Origin: Palsa-504 sp963795795
GTDB taxonomy: Bacteria > Actinomycetota > Actinomycetes > Streptosporangiales > Streptosporangiaceae
Direction: 5' to 3'
NCBI GenBank assembly: GCA_963795795.1
Contig: CAWCJS010000034.1
Coordinates: 1 to 64,000, forward strand
Length of the DNA: 64,000 nt
In this document: in pieces, positions 1 through 8,174 of the stretch
How positions within the stretch are numbered: position 1 is the first letter of the stretch
Layout: each line of letters begins with the position of its first letter
Notes under the pieces: generated by a model
Seen by the model: the letters and a program-made list of their open reading frames with translations, nothing else
The model's database searches: none
Told to the model about the DNA's origin: nothing
Position numbers and translations under genes: made by a program

Positions 1-851
1 ACGGCCTGCAGGGCGCGGCGTTCTTCGGACAGGACGTGCCGGGCCACGCGCTGGAGGGGGAGGTAGGTCAGAGCGGCCAGGTCTTCGTCGCCATTGATGT
101 CGCGCAGGGCTCGGACGCCCAGCGCGGACGCGGCGCGTTCGCCAGCACGCCGGCGTTGGGCGTAGCGGCCGTCGGTGTTGGCGCGACGGGTATCGGTGTC
201 GATGATCAGCAGGCTCAGGCCGGCGGCGGCGGGGTCGAGCGGGACCGGTGTAACGGCGCCGGTGTGGCAATCGAGCAGGGTGGCGTGGCGGGCCGGAACC
301 GGAGCGCGGCGATCTGGTCCATGATTCCCGAGGGCACGCCAACGAAGTCGTTCTCCGCGCGGCGGGCCAGGGCCGCCAGCTCAGGGTACCGGGACGGACA
401 GGCCGTAGAGTTCGGTCAGCGCGAGAGCGACCGAGCATTCCAGCGCCGCCGAGGACGAGAGCCCGCGCCCGCTGGATCAGGTCGGCGTCGATGGCTAGGT
501 CGGCGCCGCCTTGAGGTGACCCGCCTCACGGAGCGCCCAGGCCACTCCGGCGGGGTACGCGGCCCAGCCTTTGACCGATCCGGGTTCCAGCGCGTCGATG
601 TCGATTCGGACGGGCTCGCCGTCGGACTGCCGGGACACCATTGAGATCCGCCGGTCGGGCCTGCGGGCCGCGGCGGCGTAGACCCCGTAGCTGAGGGCGA
701 AGGGCAGCACGAACATCTCGGTGTAGTCCGGGCCGCCGATCAGGTTGACCCGGCCGGGCGCGAACCAGACGCCTTCCGGTTCACGGCCGAAGCTGCGGGC
801 AAACCAGGCGGCGGCGTCCGGGCTCTCGTCCGGGTTCCCGTTCCCGTTCAC
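1..851 (-). pseudogene. galK: Galactokinase, frameshifted and cut by the window edge
   Basis: GHMP-family kinase that would phosphorylate galactose in the Leloir pathway. Reading the minus strand across frames gives the family landmarks in order: FGREPEGVWFAPGRVNLIG near the start, GLSSSAALECSVALALTELY (the glycine/serine ATP loop), then RRAENDFVGVPSGIMDQIAA and LLIIDTDTRRANTDGRYAQR. These lie in different frames, so at least three single-base shifts occur between about 300 and 530. The start is a GTG at 851 whose bases overlap a TGA at 850-848, giving a GTGA junction with galT. The 3' end lies beyond base 1. The breaks could be true decay or sequence error; their number and the similar state of galT favour decay slightly. 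Confidence 0.8.
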
Positions 852-1706
852 GACGGCCGCGGCTCGCCAGTCGGCCGCGGCGTGGTGCGGATCGACCGGA
901 TCGAAGAAGACGCGCCCCGAGTTCCGCGGAGGCGAGGTGCCTGGCCACGCCGTGAGCCCGCCGCGCCGGGGACAGGTGCAGGTGGAGGTGGGCGGCGGGC
1001 CAGTTGGCACCGTCGTTCGGGCGTTGGTGGACCCACAGCATGTAGGGGGTATCGGGGCCGAGGAGGCGTTCCATGCGGGTCAGGGCGTCGACGAGGATCG
1101 CGGCTAGCCCGGCGCGTCGCTCGGGTCCGGCGGTGGGTAGGTCAGGCACGTGGCTTTAAGGGGAGATGAGCAGCTCGTACGGCCAAGAGGGCGCCCAGGG
1201 CACGGCGGCCTGCCATCCTTCGCCGCGGGTCACCAGGAGGTCGTTGTCGGGGTCTTCGCAGAGGTGGCACTCGCGGCTTCGAGCTCGGCTTGCACGATGG
1301 GCGGGATCGTGCCGAAGGCCAGGATCTGACTGTGCGGATGGTCGATCGTGGCGCCGATCATGCGCCCGCGGTTCTCGAAGACGAATACGTAGGCCACGTC
1401 TTCGCGTGACCCGAGCGCTTGTGTGCGCGCCGACCAGAGCTCGACGACCTGGGCCGACTTGTCGGCGCCCAGCGCCGGGAAGGACGAATCGTGGTCGGGG
1501 CTGTGCAGGATGACCTCGTGCCGCCCGTCGGGCAGGGCGGGCCAGCGGTTGGTGATGTGCAGGACGTCGTACGGTTCGGGCGCCTCGAGCCCGCCCGGGC
1601 AGAACGGGCACGATCCCTGCGGGAGGTTGGGACGCTGCTGCCGCCACGGGGTGACCACCACGTAGGCGCCCGTCAGCGGGTCGATACGCAGATCAGCGTC
1701 GTTCAT
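848..1706 (-). pseudogene. galT: Galactose-1-phosphate uridylyltransferase, frameshifted
   Basis: GalT exchanges UMP between UDP-glucose and galactose-1-phosphate. The first 150 residues read cleanly from ATG 1706: RIDPLTGAYVVVTPWRQQRP, the zinc-binding CPFC, NRWPALP and the start of the active-site region IGATIDHPHSQILAF. The canonical HPH nucleophile motif is therefore present. After this the homology moves to a second frame (ECHLCEDPDNDLLVTRGEGW, ending near 1156) and a third (AAILVDALTRMERLLG, then LWVHQRPNDGANWPAAHLHL, below 1150). The ATG overlaps the stop of the upstream PIN-toxin gene. With galK it forms a broken galTK unit. Confidence 0.82.
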
Positions 1707-2086
1707 ACGGGTTCGATGCGCAGCCTGGTTCCGGCTGCCTCGGCGATCTTCCGGATGTGGGTCACGTCCGAGGTAACGACGGCATCGCCGCGGCGGGCGG
1801 CGCCCTCCACCACGGATACGTCAACGATGTCGTCGTGATCGGACCGTCCGGCCAGGGCGCCTGCGTTCCTGGCCAGCTCCTCGCTCATCGGCTCGGTGTC
1901 ACACATGCGGAGCAGGCGGCTCAGGCTGGCCTGCCGGGGACCTCCCCGCCACGCCTGCGCCAGCACCGGAGCGGGCACCGTGGGAATGACCTCCTCCGCC
2001 AGGTAGCCCGCGTGCAACGCCCACATCCGGCGGTCATCGCGTTCGGCGGCGACCAGCGCGCCGGTGTCATAGGTGACCCCGCCCAT
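1703..2086 (-). CDS. PIN-domain ribonuclease toxin, VapC-like
   Basis: A 127-residue PIN-fold protein, the usual VapC length. The N-terminal acidic site is in VTYDTGALVAAER, and the later acidic cluster is in RSDHDDIVDVSVVE, followed by GDAVVTSDVTHIRKIAE, the typical C-terminal strand with the last acidic residue. VapC toxins cleave RNA (often tRNA) using Mg2+ held by these carboxylates. The gene starts six bases after the small antitoxin-like gene, and its stop overlaps the galT ATG (ATGA). The family and the pairing are clear; the RNA target is unknown. Confidence 0.85.
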   Translation of the reverse strand: MGGVTYDTGALVAAERDDRRMWALHAGYLAEEVIPTVPAPVLAQAWRGGPRQASLSRLLRMCDTEPMSEELARNAGALAGRSDHDDIVDVSVVEGAARRGDAVVTSDVTHIRKIAEAAGTRLRIEPV

Positions 2087-2091
2087 GCTGA

Positions 2092-2364
2092 CTACGCGGA
2101 CTTGCGCTCGGCCGGGTCCGCGGGAGCGCGGCCCAGCGAGGACCTGGCTCGCGCCCTGCCCTCGGCCAGCTCAGCCTCGGTCAGGGGGCCGTGCTCCAGC
2201 TCCCACTCCGCCAGGGCCTGCCGCCCCGCCTCCAGCTTGAGCCGGTGCGCCGCGGTCTGGGCCAGCCAGGCGCTGAACGTCGTCCCCTCGGCGCGGGCCG
2301 CCTCCTCCACTGCCCGCGCCAGCTCGGGGGGCAGGGATACCGAACGCTTCTCACGCTGAGCCAT
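2092..2364 (-). CDS. Antitoxin of the VapBC-like pair
   Basis: A 90-residue protein beginning MAQREKRSVSLPPELARAVE, which resembles a ribbon-helix-helix strand and first helix (SVSLPPELARAVEEAA). A helical, acidic and arginine-rich tail (ELEHGPLTEAELAEGRARAR) could wrap the toxin. It sits directly upstream of the PIN gene with a five-base gap, the standard antitoxin-first order. RHH antitoxins normally repress their own promoter, but no clear palindrome was found upstream. Antitoxin identity rests mainly on gene context. Confidence 0.75.
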   Translation of the reverse strand: MAQREKRSVSLPPELARAVEEAARAEGTTFSAWLAQTAAHRLKLEAGRQALAEWELEHGPLTEAELAEGRARARSSLGRAPADPAERKSA

Positions 2365-2706
2365 GAGACAACGGTAGCACAGGTGGTATGACAGCTCCGG
2401 CGCGATCGGGTTGTTGACCTGGGTGCCGCCAGCGCCGGCGGGCTGGCCCGCGAACGGGACACCGGAGCCGAAACCTGATTATCACGGAATCCTGCTAATT
2501 ATTGAAGCGAATCTCCAGGTACGGGAGCAATTGTATAAAGAAGCGCGTGCAGGGATGACCGGGCACATATATGCCCAATATCGCGTAAAGCCTGGCTACG
2601 GGCTGGCGTGTCTCACACAATGCCTGGTCAGCGACCAAAGGGGGAGTTCGGAGAGGAACTTTAGCTGTCTTTCAGGTAATGTCCAGCACTCTTACGGGAG
2701 GAAACG
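2365..2706. other. AT-richer intergenic stretch with no supported gene
   Basis: 342 bases between the antitoxin start and the secreted-protein start. From about 2470 to 2600 the composition is visibly AT-richer than the flanks (for example ctaattattgaagcgaatc and attgtataaagaagc), unlike the rest of the window. An open frame crosses it but has no recognisable domain and no good ribosome-binding site. It probably carries the promoter and leader of the gene at 2707. Confidence 0.5.
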
Positions 2707-3218
2707 ATGCGCTTCAGGCGCCCCGTGATTTACACAGCTATCTCAGCAGCTGCTATTGCCAGCGCCGGCCTGCTCGCCTCGCCGGCCATGGCCTCGACGA
2801 CCCAATTCCCCTTCCAGGGGCAGGGCTTCAGCCTGTACAACAACTACGGAAGCGCGCGTGGCACGGTCAGCGGCGGCCAATTCGATCAGTACGGCCAGTA
2901 CGGCCAGTACGGCCAGTGGGACCGTGGCTCGCTACTGTTTCTGGGACGGTATCGGACTACCGCTTTGGTCAGTACGGCTACCGCCAGCGGACCATCGAGG
3001 AGGTGTTCCTGTCCTCCTCCAACTCCTGGGGGCGGGGCGAGCTGATCGGCTCGGCCGGTCCCGGCCAGAGCGACCGGTTCAGCGGCACCCTGGACAACAC
3101 GAACAGCGGGACGATTACGCTGTGCGTCGCCAACAAGTGGGGCGGCAACGTCCGGGACTGCACCAGCCAGTCGGTTACGGCCTTCACCCAGCAGCAGTAC
3201 AACCCGCATAACCACTAG
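2707..3218 (+). CDS. Secreted Gln/Tyr-Gly repeat protein, one frameshift
   Basis: Not assigned to a known family. It starts at ATG 2707 behind a good Shine-Dalgarno (gggaggaaacg) and has a Sec signal peptide: MRFRRP, a hydrophobic core TAISAAAIASAGLLAS and a cut after AMAS. The mature N-terminus contains FDQYGQYGQYGQ, a short tyrosine/glutamine/glycine repeat. Near 2930 the reading moves by one base into a second frame that gives TVSDYRFGQYGYRQRTIEEV, a polar serine/asparagine-rich domain with two cysteines (LCVANKWGGNVRDCTS), and a stop at 3218. Both halves share the YGQ motif, so they belong to one protein. Likely exported; role unknown. Confidence 0.6.
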
Positions 3219-3277
3219 CCGGAGGGCCCCGGTCGCGGCCATGGCCCGGCCGGGGCCTAGCTAGGTCAGGAGAAGCG

Positions 3278-3397
3278 ATGACTACCAACCCGGCGCTTGA
3301 TGAGTTGCGGTTCCTGGGGGGGGAAAAAAAAAGGATGGGTAAGTGCGCGGCAGAGCCGGGTCAGCGCGGGGGAAGCACCAACGCTCGTTCGGTATAA
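3278..3397 (+). other. Short ORF with a G8-A9 homopolymer tract
   Basis: A 39-codon frame opens at ATG 3278 behind a good ribosome-binding site (gtcaggagaagcg) and reads MTTNPALDELRFLGG before running into eight G followed by nine A (3316-3332). The sequence beyond the tract looks non-coding. It may be the start of a longer gene broken at the tract, a length-variable slippage site, or an assembly fault. No stop-free continuation was found in other frames before the convergent DUF5134 gene at 3417. Confidence 0.3.
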
Positions 3398-3416
3398 AAG
3401 AACTTCTCGCGCCCGC

Positions 3417-4136
3417 TTACAGCAGCATGATCAGCATGTAGCCCATGGTCAGTCCCATCGCGAGCTGGCACAGGGCCGCGCACCGCGGGGCCAGGAAGCC
3501 AGGCCCGGATCTCGGAGCAGAGGCGGGGCAGCCGGACACCGGCGGCGGCGCGGGCGGACCGCTGGCTTCGGGGCGGGGACCGGTCGCCGAGCCGATGGCG
3601 AGCGCGCGGCGGGTCAGGGGGAACGCGAGGGCTGGAGCGCGGGCGCTGAGGCGGTCACCGAGCCAGACGACGTAGCCGAACATGAACAGGGCCAGCACCA
3701 GGGCCAGGAACGAGAAGCGCGAACCGGCGGCGGACGCGCCCATGCCGCCCATCCCGCCGGGCGTGCTCCTGGCCGCCAGGGCCGCGGGGAGCACGAGGAA
3801 CATGTACAGCATCGCCGCGCACTCGACGAGGTGGGGCATCGGGTGCAGGCAGCGCCACGGGCTGGACGGCGCGCCGCTGCGGGCCTGCAGTAGCCGCCAG
3901 CCGAACCAGATGGCGCCGGCCGCGAAGACCGCCTCCCAGGCTCCGGCCGGCAGGACGCGCAGGCGCTCGACCAGCATCCCGGCCATCGCGAGGCCCATCG
4001 CGATGTGGCCGCCGTCGGTGTCGAGTTCCGTGGGACGCCGCGATCGGCGCGCCACGACCAGGCGGCCCGAGCAGTAGACGGCCACGGTGACCATGACGGC
4101 CGCGAAGATGCCGGTGAGCCAGACGGGGCCAGCCAT
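3417..4136 (-). CDS. DUF5134 integral membrane protein
   Basis: 239 residues from ATG 4136 (MAGPVWLTGIFAAVMVTVAV). Several membrane spans are visible: residues 5-20, a pair around HIAMGLAMAGMLVERL and AVFAAGAIWFGWRLL, HLVECAAMLYMFLVLPAAL, SFLALVLALFMFGYVVWLGD, and a last span LCQLAMGLTMGYMLIMLL at the C-terminus. A methionine/glycine loop (GGMGGMGAS) and conserved-looking histidines (GGHIAMG, MPHLVECAAM) could bind a metal. The pattern fits actinobacterial DUF5134, of unknown function. The gene follows the larger membrane gene with only one base between them, so the two form an operon, possibly controlled by the CsoR-like sites at 5176-5210. Confidence 0.7.
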   Translation of the reverse strand: MAGPVWLTGIFAAVMVTVAVYCSGRLVVARRSRRPTELDTDGGHIAMGLAMAGMLVERLRVLPAGAWEAVFAAGAIWFGWRLLQARSGAPSSPWRCLHPMPHLVECAAMLYMFLVLPAALAARSTPGGMGGMGASAAGSRFSFLALVLALFMFGYVVWLGDRLSARAPALAFPLTRRALAIGSATGPRPEASGPPAPPPVSGCPASAPRSGPGFLAPRCAALCQLAMGLTMGYMLIMLL

Positions 4137-4137
4137 G

Positions 4138-5076
4138 TCAGGTCTCCGGGCGGGGCCAGAAGGCCAGCGCGAGCAGCGCCAGCAGCGGGCCGGTGTCCGG
4201 GTCGGTGCCCGAGCCGGTGAGGATGCCACCCATGCCTTGGGCCAGCCACAACCCAGAAGCGATCACGATCGCCAGGACGATGATCACCCGGACGGCCCGG
4301 GTCGGGAGGTAGACGCCGACGGCTACGACGAACAGCGCGGAACTCAGCACGATCGACGCGAGCAGGCCCTGGCCGCGGAGCGCGCTGGCCGCGTGCTCGT
4401 CGATCCAGGCCAGCCAGCCGGGCTCCCCCGGCGCCACGCGTGCGATCATGCCGCCGATGGCCTGCGGCGCCCGGGACGCGGGCAGCACGGCGAGGACCGC
4501 CATGCTCGCCCACACCACCACCCAGAGCCCGCGGGCGACCCTCGGGCCCACGGCGCGGGCGGCGGCGAAGGACGCCGTGGGGGCGCGGTCGGCTGGCCAC
4601 AGCAGCACCGCCAGCAGCGCGTAGAGAAACACCGCTCCGGGCGCGCCGTCGACCGGGCTGGCGTTCCCGGCCAGCACTCCCCCGAGCCCTTCGCCGACCC
4701 ACCACACGCCCAGCGCCCACAGAACCGACGCGCCCAGCGCCAGCTTGACCGTGGGACGCCACGCTATGCCCAGGCCCAGGGCCAGCTGGATGACCGCGAA
4801 AACGGCGTTCAGCGCGACGAGATGATGATCGATGAAGCCGGCCGACCAGGTAATCGGACGCGCGACGAAAGCGGGATTGCCCGACGCGTTCCCCGCGACC
4901 ATCCGCGGGAATCCCCGGCCGAACATGAATGGCTGCAACTGCAGGAATCCGTCAAGCAGCCAGATAACGCCGAGCCCGAGCTGGAGCTTCCTGCGCGGGT
5001 CCGGCAGCGCCGGCTGGACCCGCGCATCGGCAGCCGGGCTGGCCACGGCGCCGCCGACCGCAAGGCTCTGGCTCAT
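4138..5076 (-). CDS. Polytopic membrane protein, first gene of the DUF5134 operon
   Basis: 312 residues from ATG 5076, chosen because aaggggagagg lies just upstream. Spans include LQLGLGVIWLLDGFLQLQPF, a pair around HHLVALNAVFAVIQLALGLG, LALGASVLWALGVWWVGEGL, and further spans through AVRVIIVLAIVIASGLWLAQ at the C-terminus. The repeated pattern GEGLGGVLAGNASP / QGMGGILTGSGTDPDTG suggests an internal duplication of two loop-plus-helix units. A bound-quinone or metal role is possible but unproven. It precedes DUF5134 by one base. Upstream lie two ACCCC-N3-GGGGT palindromes typical of copper-sensing CsoR operators. Confidence 0.6.
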   Translation of the reverse strand: MSQSLAVGGAVASPAADARVQPALPDPRRKLQLGLGVIWLLDGFLQLQPFMFGRGFPRMVAGNASGNPAFVARPITWSAGFIDHHLVALNAVFAVIQLALGLGIAWRPTVKLALGASVLWALGVWWVGEGLGGVLAGNASPVDGAPGAVFLYALLAVLLWPADRAPTASFAAARAVGPRVARGLWVVVWASMAVLAVLPASRAPQAIGGMIARVAPGEPGWLAWIDEHAASALRGQGLLASIVLSSALFVVAVGVYLPTRAVRVIIVLAIVIASGLWLAQGMGGILTGSGTDPDTGPLLALLALAFWPRPET

Positions 5077-5175
5077 GTCCGGGGTCCTCTCCCCTTTGCC
5101 GAAGTAACACATGACGCTATTGGGCGGCTCGCATATCCGGCAAGGGAATACGAGTATCAATGGCCGGGCGGATAA

Positions 5176-5210
5176 ACCCCATTGGGGTATTGAATAAACC
5201 CCGGTGGGGT
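5176..5210 (-). promoter_or_regulatory. Paired CsoR-type operator
   Basis: Two G-tract palindromes, accccattggggt (5176-5188) and accccggtggggt (5198-5210), lie 22 bases apart centre to centre, about two helical turns, each preceded by ataa. Such C4-N3-G4 sites are the known DNA form bound by CsoR copper repressors. They sit about 100 bases upstream of the membrane operon start at 5076, and a CsoR homologue with full copper ligands is encoded at 11332-11613. Binding is inferred. Confidence 0.55.
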
Positions 5211-5228
5211 AATGACACGGCACCGGGG

Positions 5229-5951
5229 TCAGCTCGTGAAGGTCGGGTCTCCGCCGCGGACGGGCTCGACCCGGCCCTTGGGCTCCTCCCAGTCCTCCTG
5301 GCGGCCCAAGGCGGTCAGGTCGAGCAGGACGTAGGTGGGGCCGACGTATTCGGCGCCGCGGGCGAAGGTCGAATAGGTGTGGTAGATGTCCTCGCCGTCG
5401 CGCAGGAAGCAGCTGTAGCCGGGCATCTCGCTGGAACGCTCGCCGCCGAGGAGCTGCGGCTCCGGGCGGTAGTTGTACTGCACCTGGTCCCGTGACTCAT
5501 CCAGCGTGACCTGGAAGTCGTAGTTGAAGTCGCTGCCGTGAGCCGAATACCACGGCACCAACCAGCCGCGCTCCTTGGCCACCGCGGCGATCTTGTCGTA
5601 GGGGGCGCGGGAGGTCAGCACGAAAGTCGTATCCCTGGTCTGCAGGTGATCTAGCGCGCCGAGCGGGAACTCGTCGAGGGAGGCCGAACAGCCGGGGCAG
5701 GGCTGCTCCCAGTCCGGGCCGAGCATGACGTGCTGAATGATCAGCTGCCGCCGGCCGCCGAACAGGTCGGCCAGGGTGACCGGGCCGTCCGGGCCCTCGA
5801 AGATGTACTCCTTGTCGATCCTGACCATCGGCAGCCTGCGCCGATCGGCGTTGAGCGCGTCACCCTGGCGGGTGAATTCCTTCTCCCGCGCCAGCAGGGC
5901 CAGCCTGGCCTCAAGCCACTGCTCGCGGGAAACGACGTCGGGAAGACTCAT
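5229..5951 (-). CDS. DUF899 thioredoxin-like protein
   Basis: 240 residues from ATG 5951 behind aggaggtttcgcg. The DUF899 pattern is clear: SREQWLEARLALLAREKEFT at the N-terminus, LPMVRIDKEYIFEGPDG, then LADLFGGRRQLIIQHVMLGP, PCPGCSASLDEF with a thioredoxin-like CxxC, an AAVAKERGWLVPWYSAHGSD block and the late FARGAEYVGPTYVLLDLTAL. The fold resembles AhpC/thioredoxin; the biochemical function of the family is not established. It stands alone, reading toward the CsoR-like operators. Confidence 0.85.
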   Translation of the reverse strand: MSLPDVVSREQWLEARLALLAREKEFTRQGDALNADRRRLPMVRIDKEYIFEGPDGPVTLADLFGGRRQLIIQHVMLGPDWEQPCPGCSASLDEFPLGALDHLQTRDTTFVLTSRAPYDKIAAVAKERGWLVPWYSAHGSDFNYDFQVTLDESRDQVQYNYRPEPQLLGGERSSEMPGYSCFLRDGEDIYHTYSTFARGAEYVGPTYVLLDLTALGRQEDWEEPKGRVEPVRGGDPTFTS

Positions 5952-6155
5952 CGCGAAACCTCCTGGGAACGGGTGGGACTTCGTCCCTTCGGGGTTACGA
6001 CGAACCGTCGCGCCGGAAATGAGCGGTCGGCTCGAGGACTGTTACACTCAGTTAGTCATCGTTGCTATGTGTAGTAATCCCTGCACAGGGAATCATCGAG
6101 CGGACGTATTCGGAGGTCCAGTTACCGCCTGACCGGCGGTGGATAGGTGATCGTA

Positions 6156-6821
6156 ATGCGACGTTCCCTTCGCATGCTGGCTGTCCTCACGGTTCTCACC
6201 GGGGGCCTGGCCCCCGCCCTCATCGCCCTGACGCCGGGCGTGGCGAGCGCAGGCGCGTGCGGTACGGCGATCGTGGCCGGGACGACCTGCACCCTGACCG
6301 GCTCGCTCGGCGTGACGGGCAGCACCCTGACCTTGACGTCGCCGTCGTCGCAGACCTGGAGCGAAACCCTGAACGGCCTCGACCAGAGCCTCGTCGACAC
6401 CGTCGCCGGCGACCAGCAGTACACGGTCAACGACGCGACGGGCACCGGGGCCGGCTGGCACGTCGCGATGTCGGCGACGACCTTCACGAACAGCAGCCAC
6501 ATACTCCCGAATACCGGGACCCTCTCGACGAACGGCAGCGTTTCCTCGATCGCGGGCACGAGCGCGCCGACCGCCACGTGCAGCGCGACCTGTACCCTCC
6601 CGACCAACACGACGACCTATCCGGTCGCCATCACCACGGCACCCACCTCGCCTACGCCGTCCGTCATCTACGACACCTCTGCGGCCACGGGCCTCGGACA
6701 GGTCGTCATCGGCGGCAGCGCGGCGGCGGATCCGGCCGGATGGTGGCTCCAGGTCCCGGCCAGCGTCTACACCGGTTCGTACGTCTCTACGGTCACCCTG
6801 GAGGTCATCTCTGGGCCGTGA
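6156..6821 (+). CDS. Secreted WxL-like surface protein
   Basis: 221 residues from ATG 6156 (an in-frame GTG at 6147 is an alternative). It has a Sec signal peptide, MRRSLRMLAVLTVLTGGLAP, cut near SAGACG. The mature part is rich in threonine, serine and alanine and made of beta-strand-like stretches. A block TWSETLNGLDQSLVDTVAGD, GTGAGWHVAMSATTF, then ADPAGWWLQVPASVYTGSYV and a final strand STVTLEVISGP at the C-terminus matches actinobacterial proteins grouped with WxL cell-wall-binding domains, although the terminal WTL of Firmicutes is here VTL. First gene of a three-gene surface operon; its TGA overlaps a possible GTG start of the next gene. Confidence 0.65.
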   Translation: MRRSLRMLAVLTVLTGGLAPALIALTPGVASAGACGTAIVAGTTCTLTGSLGVTGSTLTLTSPSSQTWSETLNGLDQSLVDTVAGDQQYTVNDATGTGAGWHVAMSATTFTNSSHILPNTGTLSTNGSVSSIAGTSAPTATCSATCTLPTNTTTYPVAITTAPTSPTPSVIYDTSAATGLGQVVIGGSAAADPAGWWLQVPASVYTGSYVSTVTLEVISGP

Positions 6822-8174
6822 CCCAGGCGCCGCGCGCCTGCGTTCTGCTGTTCTGAAGCTCGCGCTGGCGCTCGCGTGCGCCGCTGGCCTGGTCGTGGCG
6901 GGCCCGCGGGCGAGCGCGGCCACCCTGGCCGGCGCCGCCTGGGCCGCGTCGAAGACCACCGACGGCGCCACGGGCGCCAGCTACACCTACAGCTTCAGCG
7001 CGGCGACGTCGGCGGCGCTCGACGAGATCACCATGACCGTTCCCACCGGGACGGCGGGCACCCCGTCCGTGGGCACGGTGAGCCCGGCCAGCATCGCGGG
7101 CGGCAGCGTGTCGCTGTCGGGGACCACGCTCACCTACTCCTTCACGTCGGCCACGATCATCTCGAACGAGGCGATCTCGGTCCAGATCAACGGGATCACC
7201 AACACCACCACCGCCGGGAGCGACACCTCGACGATCACCACGGACAGCAGTTCGGGCGCGATCGACACCGGCACATCGGAACGGTCACCTTCACGGCCCT
7301 CGCGCTGACGAGCCCGGGCTGGTCAGCGTCGTCCACGACGGTCGGCGCCACGGGCACGAGCTACACGTACACGTTCACTACGACGGGGCTCATTAGCTCG
7401 GTCACGATGACCGTTCCGCCCGGAACGACCGGGACCCCGACGGTGGGCACCGTCAGCCCCGCGGCGCTCACGGGCGGCACCGTGACGCTCTCCGGGACCA
7501 CGCTCACCTATTCGGGCACCTTCCTGACGCTAGGGATCTTCGGTACGGCGGTCTCGATCCAGATCGGCGGGCTGACCAATACCGCGACGGCCGGCGTATA
7601 CACCTCGGAGATCGTCACCGAAACCGGGGGGATCGCCCTTGACTCGGGGGTCACGGCGGGCGTGACCTTCACCGGCCCGTTGAGCGTGACCGCGCCAGCC
7701 TCGCTGACCTGGGCCATCACCCTGAACGGGATCAACCAGACCATCGCCGACGCGGTCGCGGGCGACCAGCAGCTCGCGGTCAGCGACGAGACCCTCACCG
7801 GTGCGGGCTGGGATGTCACGATCTCCGCCACCACCTTCACCAACGGCGCGCACACCCTGCCGAATACGGGCACCTTCGTGCTCACCGGGGCCGTGTCGTC
7901 GATCACCGCGAGCACCACACCGAGCCTGGCGTGCACGTTGAGCTGCCTACCGCCGGCCGACCCCGTGACCTATCCGGTTGCGGTCACGACCGCCGCGTCC
8001 ACCCCGTCGCCGGTCAGTATCTACGAGGCGTCGGCGGGCAGCGGCCTCGGGGGAATCCTGCTCGGCGGCTCAACCGCAGCCGATCCCTTCGGCTGGTGGG
8101 TCAAGGTTCCGGGCAACGCCTGGCGGGGCTCCTATACCTCGACGGTGACCGTAGCCATCGCATCAGGACCATGA
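6818..8174 (+). CDS. WxL-like protein with two tandem beta domains, frameshifted
   Basis: A second, longer WxL-like protein. The likely start is GTG 6818, overlapping the previous stop; a frame change near 6855 then leads into a signal peptide (VLKLALALACAAGLVVAG, cut near SAA). Two repeated domains of about 110 residues follow: WAASKTTDGATGASYTYSFS ... VSVQINGITNTTTAG-type and WSASSTTVGATGTSYTYTFT ... VSIQIGGLTNTATAG, with matching MTVP-GT-GTP-VGTVSPA cores. The second domain is in another frame (shift near 7272). The C-terminal 170 residues copy the upstream protein (LTWAITLNGINQTIADAVAG, AGWDVTISATTF, FGWWVKVPGNAWRGSYTSTV). Its stop overlaps the ATG of the next gene. Confidence 0.6.

Noticed and set aside
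2411..2728. A 105-codon frame before the Tyr-rich protein.
   Set aside because: No family, poor ribosome-binding site, AT-rich leader; more likely non-coding.
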